A stretch of 36,597 nucleotides of DNA from Planctomycetaceae bacterium. Lineage in GTDB: Bacteria; Planctomycetota; Planctomycetia; Planctomycetales; Planctomycetaceae. The notes under the pieces were generated by a model, which saw nothing but the letters and a program-made list of their open reading frames with translations, ran no database searches and had not been told where the DNA came from. Positions 15,148 through 23,526 of the stretch are shown here, in pieces. The stretch is taken from positions 1 through 36,597 of the forward strand of contig JAKFVC010000293.1 in the NCBI GenBank assembly GCA_021732415.1. Reading direction: 5' to 3'. The first letter of the stretch is position 1. Every line of letters begins with the position of its first letter. A program made the translations under genes and the position numbers.

Positions 15148-18100
15148 TTAATCCACGTACACGAATTCGTTCAAACACAGCAAAATCTGGCAGAAGTCCG
15201 CCAAAGCCAGTTGGCGTGGCTCCGCATGTCCCGCCTGTTGGTGCGAAGCCGTCTGCTGGGTAATAAACTCGATCTCAGACTTCAATTCGTCAGCGACCGG
15301 CGGGCGAGACATCGCAATCTCGTACGCTTGCGTGATGGCGGCCTCCAGCGGCGTCTCGGCAGTTGGTGCGACGTGCTTGGCTAACCCCTTACTCGCGGCT
15401 CGCACTTGCGGATTGTTCAACAGCAACAACGCCTGCGGAGCAATTGTCGTCGCCTGACGCTCACCGATACCGCTCAATCCATCAGGACAGTCAAACACCT
15501 GCAACATCGGGATCAACTTGCTGCGTTTCACTGTGAAGTAAATGCTGCGGCGGCGAGTGGCCGTGTCCAGGGTGCCGGGACCATACATTGTTTCGTCCAG
15601 AATGCCGCCCACTTGCAGAATGGCATCGCGCAGGACTTCTGCCTCCAGACGCTTCTTCGGACGACGCCAGACCAACAGGTTATCCGCATCCTTCGCGAGC
15701 TTGTCGGCTTCCAGTTGTGAACTTTGTTGATAGGTGTTGCTGAGCATCATCAGTCGATGAATGGGTTTCAGTTTCCACCCGTTGCGAATAAGTTCACCAG
15801 CCAGCCAGTCGAGCAATTCCGGATGGGTTGGTTCGCCGCCGCGGATCCCAAAGTCGCTGGTCGTCGCCACCAGACCGCGGCCGAAATGTTGCTGCCACAA
15901 GCGGTTCACGATCACGCGCGCCAACAATGCACCGGCACCTTCATCGACATCGGTCATCCAGTTGGCAAAGGCCGTGCGACGATACGACGTGCGAGCTCCC
16001 GCGGGCGGAGTTGCGGGCCAACGCGTCGTCGGCGAGTCGACTCGCATGAGCGCCTGCAGGTAACTCGGTTGCACTTCGCCGTCTTTCAGATTGGTATCTC
16101 CGCGACGCATGTAATAGGTCACGGGGAAGAAGTCGCCCCCCTGAGTATGCAACCGAATGGCGGGCAACCCTTCGCTGGAAATCAACGCCTTCGCCAACTT
16201 CGGCTGCGGCTTTTTCGCGAGGTGCTCTGCAACCTTCTTGTTCAACGCCTGCCAATCGGGGTCGGTGGTTTTATACCAGTTCGTCAACGCGGCAATTTGC
16301 TCGGGTTTGCGTTGAGCGACCGGCGTCTTCAAGACGGTTACGACCGACGCGGCAATCGAGGGCTCAGTCAGATTGAGCGGCTTCGCGGATGTCCCTACAG
16401 AGAGCCGCGGTCGGCCAATCGCATGCCGGACGTTGTTCTTGAATTCCATCGTAATGGTGAGAACGATTCCCTCCTGTCCGCCGATCGGCTTTTCGAAGTC
16501 AAATGCGGCGATCTGATTCTTGCCGAATTCGGGGTCGACGGCCCAGCCCGATCCGAGATTCCCGTCAATCGCCGCCGCCACCGGCAACCCCTTTTGTTCG
16601 AAGGTCGCTCGGGCGTTTGACAGTTTTAAAGTCTCAACCTGAGTCGGATTGTTCTTGGGTGCCGCGGTCACCGTCACTTCGGTCAGCGCAAAGTTGCTAT
16701 TGTCGGCCCGGCCGGGGCCACCCTTCACCATCGAGGGATCGGTGAGAGCTTCCAGACGCAGGCTGGTGACGCCGGTCAGGTCGGTCTGAGCCACGAAGGT
16801 GTAGGTGTCGTTATCCGGTTTCTTGTCAGTCGCCAGGAATGAGCCGTCTGCCTGCTTCGTAAAGGTCGCCCCGCCGACAGATTTCCCTTCGATCTGATCG
16901 AGGATCAGCCACTGAGCCGACTGGGCCTGAGCAGCTCCTTCGACTTCCCACTTGGCCAGCTTGCCGGGCAACTGTTCGCGCTCGAACTTGGCAAGTTCTT
17001 CTGCGACGGGGGCATGTGCTTTTTCAAACTCGGCGAGGGCCTGCTTGTACCAGGCGGGATCCATGTCCAAGTCGACCTCGGTGCGCACGGTGGTCGCGAA
17101 CGTCGACAGCAAGCGGTAATAGTCAGCCTGCGGGATGGCATCGTACTTATGATCGTGGCACCGGGCACAGCCGAACGTCAGGCCAAGCATCGCGGTGCCG
17201 GTCGTCGCGAGGATGTCGTCCATCTCGTCGTAACGGTGCTTCTCGACTTCGTTCGCCGTGATCTGCGTACTGTGGACTCCGGCCGCTAGATAGCCGGTGG
17301 CCATCAACGCGAGATTGTTGTCCGGAGCCAGCTCGTCACCGGCCAGTTGCCACTTCACGAAGGTGTTGTAGGGGAGGTCCTGGTTCAACGCCTGAATGAC
17401 GAAATCGCGGTAGTGATAGGCGGTGGGGCGATCATAGTCGTGTTCGTAGCCGTGGCTTTCGGCGAAGCGAGCCAGATCCAGCCAATGCCGAGCCCATTTC
17501 TCTCCGTAATGCTGGCTGGCCAACAAACGATCGATGACTTTCTCCAGCGCCTGCGGAGATGGGTCATTCAGGAATTCGGTGACTTCCTGCGGAGTCGGGG
17601 GCAATCCCGTCAAATCGAAATAGGCCCGCCGAATGAGCTTCCGCTTGTCGGCCGCGACATTCGGCGACAGCCCCGCGGCCTGTTGTTTCTGCCAGATAAA
17701 CTGGTCGATGCCATTCTTGCTCCAACCTTTATCCGCGACAGTTGGTGGCGCCCCCACTTTCAACCGTTGATAGGCCCAGTGCTGACGTGACTCAGCTGCA
17801 ATGACCTTGCGCGTCCAGGCGGGAACTCCATCACTTTTCACGAGCGGCTCGTCATAGGGAGCCCCCAGGTCAATCCACGCGCCGATCTTCGCAATCAGAT
17901 CATCGGGCAGCTTGTCCGCCTTGGCCGGCATGACGGGCTTCTTCTCATGGGCAATCATCTTGTAGAGCAAGCTGTCCTTGGCATTGCCCGGCAGGATGGA
18001 GGCTTTGGATGTTCCCCCGCGGATCAGCGCATCGCGCGTCCCCAGATCGAACTCCCCCTCCACGTCATCGCCCAGATGACACTTGCCGCAATGCTGCACC

Positions 18101-18273
18101 AGGGCCGGTCGGACGTGGTTCTTGAAGATGTCCAAGCCTTGAGCCAGCTTGACCGGATCGGTCACCTTGGCATCCTCCGCGGCGAGCAACCGGCGTGCGG
18201 GGTCGACGGGACAATTCCAAGCCGCAAGGATCGCGGCCACCAACACACCACACATCGCGAATCGAGAGCGCAT
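15148..18273 (-). CDS. PSCyt1-DUF1549-DUF1553 cytochrome-like exported protein
   Basis: A 1041-residue protein. A signal peptide (MRSRFAMCGVLVAAILAAW) is followed by a cytochrome c-like PSCyt1 domain with CGKCH at 62-66 and a candidate axial Met in VMPAK near 115. DUF1549 follows (about 165-400, with a second heme-type motif CARCHDH at 369-375), then a charged helical linker (about 410-460). A beta-sandwich-like insertion covers about 480-640 (LRLEALTDPS, AIDGNLGSGWAVD), and DUF1553 covers about 770-1035 (RVIVNRLWQQHFGRGLV, TTIAPQALLLLNN). The CXXCH motifs suggest covalent heme and periplasmic redox work, but the reaction is unknown. The frame opens at GTG 18366. ATG 18273 is preferred because it starts directly at the signal peptide. 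It pairs with the DUF1501 gene downstream. Confidence 0.9.
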   Translation of the reverse strand: MRSRFAMCGVLVAAILAAWNCPVDPARRLLAAEDAKVTDPVKLAQGLDIFKNHVRPALVQHCGKCHLGDDVEGEFDLGTRDALIRGGTSKASILPGNAKDSLLYKMIAHEKKPVMPAKADKLPDDLIAKIGAWIDLGAPYDEPLVKSDGVPAWTRKVIAAESRQHWAYQRLKVGAPPTVADKGWSKNGIDQFIWQKQQAAGLSPNVAADKRKLIRRAYFDLTGLPPTPQEVTEFLNDPSPQALEKVIDRLLASQHYGEKWARHWLDLARFAESHGYEHDYDRPTAYHYRDFVIQALNQDLPYNTFVKWQLAGDELAPDNNLALMATGYLAAGVHSTQITANEVEKHRYDEMDDILATTGTAMLGLTFGCARCHDHKYDAIPQADYYRLLSTFATTVRTEVDLDMDPAWYKQALAEFEKAHAPVAEELAKFEREQLPGKLAKWEVEGAAQAQSAQWLILDQIEGKSVGGATFTKQADGSFLATDKKPDNDTYTFVAQTDLTGVTSLRLEALTDPSMVKGGPGRADNSNFALTEVTVTAAPKNNPTQVETLKLSNARATFEQKGLPVAAAIDGNLGSGWAVDPEFGKNQIAAFDFEKPIGGQEGIVLTITMEFKNNVRHAIGRPRLSVGTSAKPLNLTEPSIAASVVTVLKTPVAQRKPEQIAALTNWYKTTDPDWQALNKKVAEHLAKKPQPKLAKALISSEGLPAIRLHTQGGDFFPVTYYMRRGDTNLKDGEVQPSYLQALMRVDSPTTRWPATPPAGARTSYRRTAFANWMTDVDEGAGALLARVIVNRLWQQHFGRGLVATTSDFGIRGGEPTHPELLDWLAGELIRNGWKLKPIHRLMMLSNTYQQSSQLEADKLAKDADNLLVWRRPKKRLEAEVLRDAILQVGGILDETMYGPGTLDTATRRRSIYFTVKRSKLIPMLQVFDCPDGLSGIGERQATTIAPQALLLLNNPQVRAASKGLAKHVAPTAETPLEAAITQAYEIAMSRPPVADELKSEIEFITQQTASHQQAGHAEPRQLALADFCQILLCLNEFVYVD

Positions 18274-18674
18274 ATTTTGAAATCGCAAAATGGTTTGAAG
18301 AAGGACGGTTTTACAGTCACTGGGGAGCATCACTGGCGGACGTACGGGCGTCTGCGGCGGGAGCACAAATCAATCAGCAATTATAGCATAACGACGCGCG
18401 AATGCACCAAACCAGACGGATTCTTCCGACGGTCGGCATTTGTAACTTTATCGCTGAAGGTTCAATCTTGTATGACTCCTCAATACACTGGCGAGCATTG
18501 ATGCGTAGAGAGTCGCTGGTCGTTCGGTGATCAGACCGTGTCTCGTGAGCGGCACGGCGCTAGCCACCGGTTCTTCGTCTCAGTGACATTAAGAACCGGC
18601 GGCTAGCGCCGTGCCGCTCACATACTGAGCCATCGCGGAGCGGTCAACGACAAATTTTACAAGGAACCCTCAAT
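18274..18674. other. Divergent intergenic region
   Basis: About 400 bp between the leftward 18273 gene and the rightward 18675 gene. It contains palindrome E (18545-18621) and an AAGGAA ribosome site at 18661-18666, and should hold both promoters. I could not pick convincing -35/-10 pairs. Part of it (18274-18366) may be coding if the upstream GTG of the leftward gene is used. Confidence 0.5.
18545..18621. repeat. Palindromic element E
   Basis: Arms of 31 bp, 18545-18575 and 18591-18621, pair with a single mismatch around a 15-nt loop (arm begins GTGAGCGGCACGGCGCTAGC). It is the only palindrome of the window not close to a stop codon, lying 54 bp before the start at 18675. No T-run follows. 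Confidence 0.9.
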
Positions 18675-19871
18675 ATGCCCTCGCGCCGAGAGCTACTGTC
18701 AACTGCTGCCGTCCTGGCTGCTGGAAATTCCTTGCTGCGTGAAGCCGTGGGGGCCAATCAGAATCCCGCGGATCAAGTGGTCGACCGGGTTTCGACCCTG
18801 CGCATCACCGGAATGAAAACGTATTGGGTCAACCCGTGCGTCATCATCAAGATTGAAACGAATCACGGCATCGTCGGCTGGGGAGATCTCAAAGGGGTTG
18901 ATCCCCGCGTCTCCAAGGTCCTCGCAGAGTCGCTGTTTGAATTGCTGAACGGTGAGAATCCGACGCGGATCGAACATCTCTGGCAGAAGATTTTTCGTTC
19001 GCATCGCAATATCCGCGGCGGGGCCTTCATGCTCCACACGCTGGCGGCCATCGACATGGCGCTGTGGGATATCACCGGCAAGCTGTGGGGAGTCCCCGTC
19101 TATCGGCTGCTGGGTGGACCGTGTCGCGATCGCATCCGCGTCTACCACACTCCGCAGGCAGTCAAGGTTCCGCCCCCCGGCATCTTCGAACACAGCAGCA
19201 ACCCGGCCGACATCGAGCGGATTGTGGCCTCGATCAAGGCGGCGCGAGAGAAAGTCGGCCCGAGCGGCGCGGTGATGTTCGACGCGCACAGCGCCGTCCC
19301 GCCCGCGACGCTGATTCAGCTCGCAGGGGCGATCAAACCGTACGATGTCCTGTTCATTGAAGAGCCTGCGGTGCCGGGCAACATCGAAGTCTTTAAACGA
19401 CTGAAAGCACAGATCTCGATTCCCCTTGCCGCCGGCGAGCGTGATCGCACGATCTACGAGATGCTGCCCTATCTGCAGAATCGATGCCTCGACGTCCTGC
19501 AGCCTGACTGCTGCCATACGGGCGGCATCACGTCGATGAAGAAGATCGCGACCCTCGCCGAGGCCTATCATGTGCCGCTCGCTCCGCATTGTACGGCGAG
19601 TAACCTGGGCATATCCGCTAGCCTGCATGTGGTGACCGCCATCCCGATGCTGCTGATTCATGAGTTCTATCCCGATAACCGCGGCTTCAATCCGCTGGGC
19701 ATGGGCAAGGTCGATTGGAAGGTCGATGCTGAGGGCTATGTCGGGTTGCCACAAGGGCCGGGACTGGGAGTTGAGATCGATGAGAAAACCCTTGAGGCCG
19801 AAGCGAAAAAGCCGCAGAGCTACAAGTGGCCCGGACGGACGTTGAAGGACGGATCAATTGCGGATTATTAG
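18675..19871 (+). CDS. Enolase-superfamily enzyme (mandelate racemase/muconate lactonizing type), Tat signal
   Basis: A 398-residue protein with AAGGAA 8 bp before the ATG. The N-terminus PSRRELLSTAAVLAAG is a Tat-like signal. The enolase-type capping domain (about 40-150) ends in IDMALWDITGKLWGVPVY, a hallmark of the mandelate racemase/dehydratase group. The barrel shows the likely Mg ligands Asp203 (FDAHSA), Glu229 (IEEPAVPGN) and Glu255 (AAGER), and a candidate catalytic His305 (LAPHC). These enzymes abstract a proton alpha to a carboxylate, and sugar-acid dehydratases such as galactonate dehydratase have a similar residue pattern. The substrate is not determined by what I see. Export by Tat is unusual, because most members are cytoplasmic. 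A close paralogue follows 93 bp downstream. Confidence 0.85.
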   Translation: MPSRRELLSTAAVLAAGNSLLREAVGANQNPADQVVDRVSTLRITGMKTYWVNPCVIIKIETNHGIVGWGDLKGVDPRVSKVLAESLFELLNGENPTRIEHLWQKIFRSHRNIRGGAFMLHTLAAIDMALWDITGKLWGVPVYRLLGGPCRDRIRVYHTPQAVKVPPPGIFEHSSNPADIERIVASIKAAREKVGPSGAVMFDAHSAVPPATLIQLAGAIKPYDVLFIEEPAVPGNIEVFKRLKAQISIPLAAGERDRTIYEMLPYLQNRCLDVLQPDCCHTGGITSMKKIATLAEAYHVPLAPHCTASNLGISASLHVVTAIPMLLIHEFYPDNRGFNPLGMGKVDWKVDAEGYVGLPQGPGLGVEIDEKTLEAEAKKPQSYKWPGRTLKDGSIADY

Positions 19872-19952
19872 TCGGCTCCAGTGTTCGTGCCGCGGTCAAT
19901 GAAATGTCTTGATATACGACAGATTTCGCACCTGAATCAAAGCGCCTCTTGC

Positions 19953-19957
19953 AGGAG
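19953..19957 (+). promoter_or_regulatory. Ribosome binding site of the second enolase-superfamily gene
   Basis: AGGAG lies 7 bp before the ATG at 19965. It decides the start, since the frame is open back to 19881. Confidence 0.75.
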
Positions 19958-19964
19958 ATACCAC

Positions 19965-21179
19965 ATGGCCAGTCGACGTGAACTGCTGACATCCTTGGGC
20001 ACTTTAGCGGCCGGATGTTTCGCCGCGACCGCATTTCAAAGTAACCTCGAAGAGGTCGTCGCTGCGGACGATCCCAAGAACGCGGCGGCCAATGTCGGAG
20101 ATCGAACATCAACGATCAAGCTGACCAAGCTGACTGCGACCCCAGTGAATCGCAAGGTCTTCCTCAAGCTGGAAACCAATCACGGCATCACCGGCTGGGG
20201 TGAGATCGATCAACTGGAAACGCAGACCGCGGCCACCCTCGCGCGGTCGATGTTCGAACTGCTGGATGGCGAGAACCCCACGCGGATCGAGTATCTCTGG
20301 CAGAAGATTTATCGCTCGCACCGAGACATGCGCGGCGGGCCGTTCATGACGCATACGCTCGCGGGCATCGATATGGCCCTGTGGGATATTACCGGCAAAC
20401 TGTGGAATGTCCCGGTGCATCGCCTGATGGGGGGACCGACTCGTGATAAGGTCCTGATGTATCCTTCGGCGAAGGCCACCAAGATTGGTGCGGGATCGAT
20501 GCCATTCTCGGGGACTCCGCAGCAGATTGAGCAGCATGTCAAGAATATTGAAAACGCCAGAAAGCAAGTCGGGCCGGACGGCATGGTGATGTTCGATGCG
20601 CACTGCGCCTTGCCTCCCCCGTTCCTGATCCAACTGGCTGCCGCCATCAAGCCCTACGACTTGCTCTATATTGAAGAACCTGCCGTTCCGGGGAACATCG
20701 AAGTCTTCAAACGCTTGAAGCAGCACATTTCGATTCCGCTGGCCGTGGGCGAGCAAGCCCGGACCATCTGGGACGTCATCACCTATCTGCAAGAAGGGGT
20801 GGCCGACATCCTGCAAGTCGACTGTGCCCATACCGGCGGCATCACCCAGATGAGGAAGATCGCGACGCTTGGTGAGGCCTACCACGTGCCGCTCGCCCCG
20901 CATTGCGTGACGACCGACCTGGGAGCCACGGCCAGTCTGCACGTCAGCGCGGCAATCCCCTTCTTCCTGATTCACGAGTATTACCCCAGCATCACGCCCC
21001 CCGGGTTGATTAAGAAGGACTGGACGGTCGACAAGGACGGCTATGCCTCGCTGCCGCAAGCCCCGGGTATCGGTTGTGAAATCGATGAAGCGGTGCTGGC
21101 GGAGCTGGCGAAGAAACCGCAACCACCGGAATGGCCGACGCGAGGTCGGTTGCCCGATGGGTCGATCGCGGATTACTAA
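19965..21179 (+). CDS. Enolase-superfamily enzyme, Tat signal (tandem paralogue)
   Basis: A 404-residue paralogue of the 18675 gene product, sharing long identical blocks (ENPTRIE, LWQKI, ALWDITGKLW, IEEPAVPGNIEVFKRLK). The start at 19965 has AGGAG 7 bp upstream and gives the Tat-like N-terminus ASRRELLTSLGTLAAGCFAA. Metal-ligand positions are kept: FDAHCALPP, IEEPAVPGN and AVGEQ. The catalytic-type His is in LAPHCVTTDLG. The loop before the barrel differs (SAKATKIGAGSMPFSGTP versus the proline-rich TPQAVKVPPPG of its neighbour), so substrates may differ. The pair probably arose by tandem duplication and is co-transcribed. Its stop codon is followed after one base by inverted-repeat element D2. 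Confidence 0.85.
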   Translation: MASRRELLTSLGTLAAGCFAATAFQSNLEEVVAADDPKNAAANVGDRTSTIKLTKLTATPVNRKVFLKLETNHGITGWGEIDQLETQTAATLARSMFELLDGENPTRIEYLWQKIYRSHRDMRGGPFMTHTLAGIDMALWDITGKLWNVPVHRLMGGPTRDKVLMYPSAKATKIGAGSMPFSGTPQQIEQHVKNIENARKQVGPDGMVMFDAHCALPPPFLIQLAAAIKPYDLLYIEEPAVPGNIEVFKRLKQHISIPLAVGEQARTIWDVITYLQEGVADILQVDCAHTGGITQMRKIATLGEAYHVPLAPHCVTTDLGATASLHVSAAIPFFLIHEYYPSITPPGLIKKDWTVDKDGYASLPQAPGIGCEIDEAVLAELAKKPQPPEWPTRGRLPDGSIADY

Positions 21180-21180
21180 G

Positions 21181-21322
21181 ATTTGGACTGCGGTGATTCA
21201 TCACCGCTTTCCAATGGGATAATGTTTGAACTACTGCAGTGGTGAGTCTGGAAACAATCTGACAGATAGTCCGGCTCATGAATCTGAATGTGAAAGCGGT
21301 GATGAATCACCGCAGTCCAAAT
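21181..21322. repeat. MITE-like element D2 with 31-bp terminal inverted repeats
   Basis: Positions 21181-21211 and 21292-21322 are perfect 31-bp inverted repeats (ends ATTTGGACTGCGGTGATTC). Each arm is also a hairpin in itself (TTGGACTGCGGTGAT folding on ATCACCGCTTTCCAA). The 80-bp interior has no gene. Hairpin D1 at 4692-4729 is a single-arm relative. Confidence 0.9.
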
Positions 21323-21325
21323 TTT

Positions 21326-21329
21326 GGAG
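21326..21329 (+). promoter_or_regulatory. Ribosome binding site of the SMP-30/LRR gene
   Basis: GGAG lies 7 bp before the ATG at 21337. It excludes the upstream start at 21226, which lies inside element D2. Confidence 0.7.
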
Positions 21330-21336
21330 ACCATCA

Positions 21337-23472
21337 ATGCTACGCAGCGTGCGCTCGTTAATAATTCTGACTACGCTCATCGGCACGTTGCCGTCATCAC
21401 TCTTAAATGCTCAAGAGCCCACCGGAGAACTGGCCAAGCAATTGGCCGGAGTGAAATTCGATCACTACGCCCCAGGCCCGGGCTATTCGGAAGGACCAAC
21501 CTGGCGGAATGGCGAGGTCTTCTTCTGCAGTGGGGCCTTGCTGCGGGTCGATTCGAAACAAGCGGTTCACAAGTATCTGGAGATCGGCCCCGCCGGCACC
21601 GTGCTCAAGGCGGACGGGCATCTGCTGATCGCTGACAACAAATACAAGGCGGTGCTCGACCTGTCGCCGGATGGCAAAGTGGGGGTGGTTGCTGAGCGTT
21701 TCGAAATTGAAACTCTGCGCGGTCTGAATGATCTCACTGTGGATGCACGAGGCAATGTTTACTGGACCGATCCCGAAGGCTCTTCGCTGGCTAAACCGGT
21801 AGGAAATTTATATCGCGTCCGTCCCGATGGGCGGGTGGATCGGCTGACGACGGGACTGGCATTCCCGAATGGGATTGAAGTCGATCCGGCCAGCAAGTTC
21901 CTGTACGTCATCGAATCGCAGTCTAAGAAGATCCTGCGCTACGACTTGCCCGCGGACGACGCTCTGCTGGGGAAGCCGACCATGTTCTACGATCTGGGTG
22001 GCTCGGGCGGTGATGGGTGTGTCTTCGATGCGGCCGGAAATTTGTGGACGACCGACTTCCATCGTCCGGAAACCGGTACGGGCCGGATCACCGTCTTAAG
22101 TCCCGAGGCCAAGGTCCTCGCGTATTTGCCGCTGCCCAGTAAGGTGGTCAGCAACATTACGTTCGGTGGTCCGAATCATGATGAGATCTTCTGTACGACC
22201 GGTGACCCGCCAGGGGTGTTTCATGCCAAGGTTGGAGTCAAAGGTTTCGCGGGCCATCCCGGTAAGCCGATGGTTATTTCTCGGTATCTGAATGTGATCC
22301 CGTTGCGTCCCCATCCCGATGCGCCCACGCTCCGCAAGATGGCCGAGATCATGGCGAAGGCCAAGCTGGAGGCAACCGAATGGGCTGCTGCCAAGAAAGA
22401 AGTGAAGACACTGGCGGCGACGCTGACCGATCCTAAAGTGAAAGAGGATACCGAAAAGTTTCTGCCCACGTTCGATGAGGCCGTTGTTCACTACGGCCGC
22501 GACCAACTGCTCCTGGCGGAAATTAAACGCCTGGGAGGCAAGGCGGCACTCGAAGTTGTCGCACCCGATTGGCTGCGTTCCATCTGCAGTGACGAGAGTC
22601 TGCCTGTTCTGGGGCGGATTGTCGAAATCGAATTGAATGAAAACTCCGACGGCCATGCCACGCCCGCTCCGCGAAAGCTCTCGGATCGAGTCACCGACGA
22701 CTGGCTGAAATTGTTGAGCGGGCAAGATCTCCTGCGACGGCTGGAACTGTCAGGAACCGCCGTGACGAGCGCCGGGCTGATCCATCTGAAGGATCTCAAG
22801 AGTCTCGAGCGTCTCAATATTTGTCTGACTGCGTGTGATGACCGTGGCTTTGAGCATCTGGCCGGGTTGACCAAGATGCGGCGCATGACGATCTGTGCTT
22901 CAAAAATCACCGGCAGCGGCTTCCAACACCTGCAGGGTATGAAGCAACTCGAATCGATCAATCTCCATTCGGCCCCTGCCAGCGACGCCGGACTGGAAGC
23001 AATTGGCAAACTGACGAGTCTGAAACGGCTGGAGATCGTGCATACGCATGTCACTGATGCCGGATTGAAGCACCTGGCGGGCCTTGTCAATCTGCAGCAA
23101 TTGCACGTGCATGGGCCGGAAACTACCGAGGCCGGGCTGCCGTTCCTCGGCCAGCTTAAGGAACTTTATCAACTTGATGTTTATGATCATCCGGCTAGTA
23201 ATCAGACTCTCGCTCAGATCGCTCAGCTGCCGAAGTTGCGGATGTTGATGCTCGTGTTGGGCGTGTTTGATGACGAGGGAGTCGAGCATCTGGCGAAGAT
23301 GACAACGCTCGAAGACTTGTCGCTGGATTCGCCCAAGGTCACCGATGCCTCTATTGAGACGCTCGGCGGTCTGAAGCGGTTGCGGAAGCTGCAACTCAAT
23401 CGGGCGCAGTTGACTCCCGCGGGATTGCAGAAACTCAAAGCAATGTTGCCGGATACGGTGATTACGCCTTAA
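21337..23472 (+). CDS. Secreted SMP-30/gluconolactonase-like propeller fused to leucine-rich repeats
   Basis: A 711-residue protein. The signal peptide (about 1-25, cleaved after LLNA) is followed by a six-bladed SMP-30/lactonase-type propeller (about 40-330). All four expected metal-ligand positions are visible: Glu52 (SEGPTW), Asn131 (LNDLTVD), Asn178 (FPNGIEVDP) and Asp226 (GGDGCVFDA). A helical linker (about 365-430, rich in Lys and Glu) leads to planctomycete-type leucine-rich repeats of about 24 residues (about 465-711, e.g. VTDAGLKHLAGLVNLQQLHV), ending AMLPDTVITP. The propeller may hydrolyse a sugar lactone, and the repeats probably bind a partner or ligand. The enolase-superfamily enzymes upstream act on sugar acids in many bacteria, so a lactonase next to them is a coherent but unproven pathway. 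It ends convergently with the beta-helix gene at hairpin C3. Confidence 0.85.
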   Translation: MLRSVRSLIILTTLIGTLPSSLLNAQEPTGELAKQLAGVKFDHYAPGPGYSEGPTWRNGEVFFCSGALLRVDSKQAVHKYLEIGPAGTVLKADGHLLIADNKYKAVLDLSPDGKVGVVAERFEIETLRGLNDLTVDARGNVYWTDPEGSSLAKPVGNLYRVRPDGRVDRLTTGLAFPNGIEVDPASKFLYVIESQSKKILRYDLPADDALLGKPTMFYDLGGSGGDGCVFDAAGNLWTTDFHRPETGTGRITVLSPEAKVLAYLPLPSKVVSNITFGGPNHDEIFCTTGDPPGVFHAKVGVKGFAGHPGKPMVISRYLNVIPLRPHPDAPTLRKMAEIMAKAKLEATEWAAAKKEVKTLAATLTDPKVKEDTEKFLPTFDEAVVHYGRDQLLLAEIKRLGGKAALEVVAPDWLRSICSDESLPVLGRIVEIELNENSDGHATPAPRKLSDRVTDDWLKLLSGQDLLRRLELSGTAVTSAGLIHLKDLKSLERLNICLTACDDRGFEHLAGLTKMRRMTICASKITGSGFQHLQGMKQLESINLHSAPASDAGLEAIGKLTSLKRLEIVHTHVTDAGLKHLAGLVNLQQLHVHGPETTEAGLPFLGQLKELYQLDVYDHPASNQTLAQIAQLPKLRMLMLVLGVFDDEGVEHLAKMTTLEDLSLDSPKVTDASIETLGGLKRLRKLQLNRAQLTPAGLQKLKAMLPDTVITP

Positions 23473-23488
23473 CGCCTAGGTAAGACCC

Positions 23489-23517
23489 CGTGGCCGACGC
23501 TAGCAGCGTCGGCCACG
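23489..23517. repeat. Hairpin C3 between convergent genes
   Basis: A perfect 12-bp stem (CGTGGCCGACGC at 23489-23500, GCGTCGGCCACG at 23506-23517) with loop TAGCA. It is a single-hairpin relative of C1 and C2. It lies 16 bp after one stop codon and 9 bp from the opposite one, so it could serve both transcripts. There is no T-run. Confidence 0.8.
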
Positions 23518-23526
23518 AGGGCGTGA

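Noticed and set aside
18274-18366. GTG start extension of the second DUF1549/DUF1553 protein
   Set aside because: It would put 31 residues before a signal peptide that starts naturally at 18273, and no ribosome site supports the GTG.
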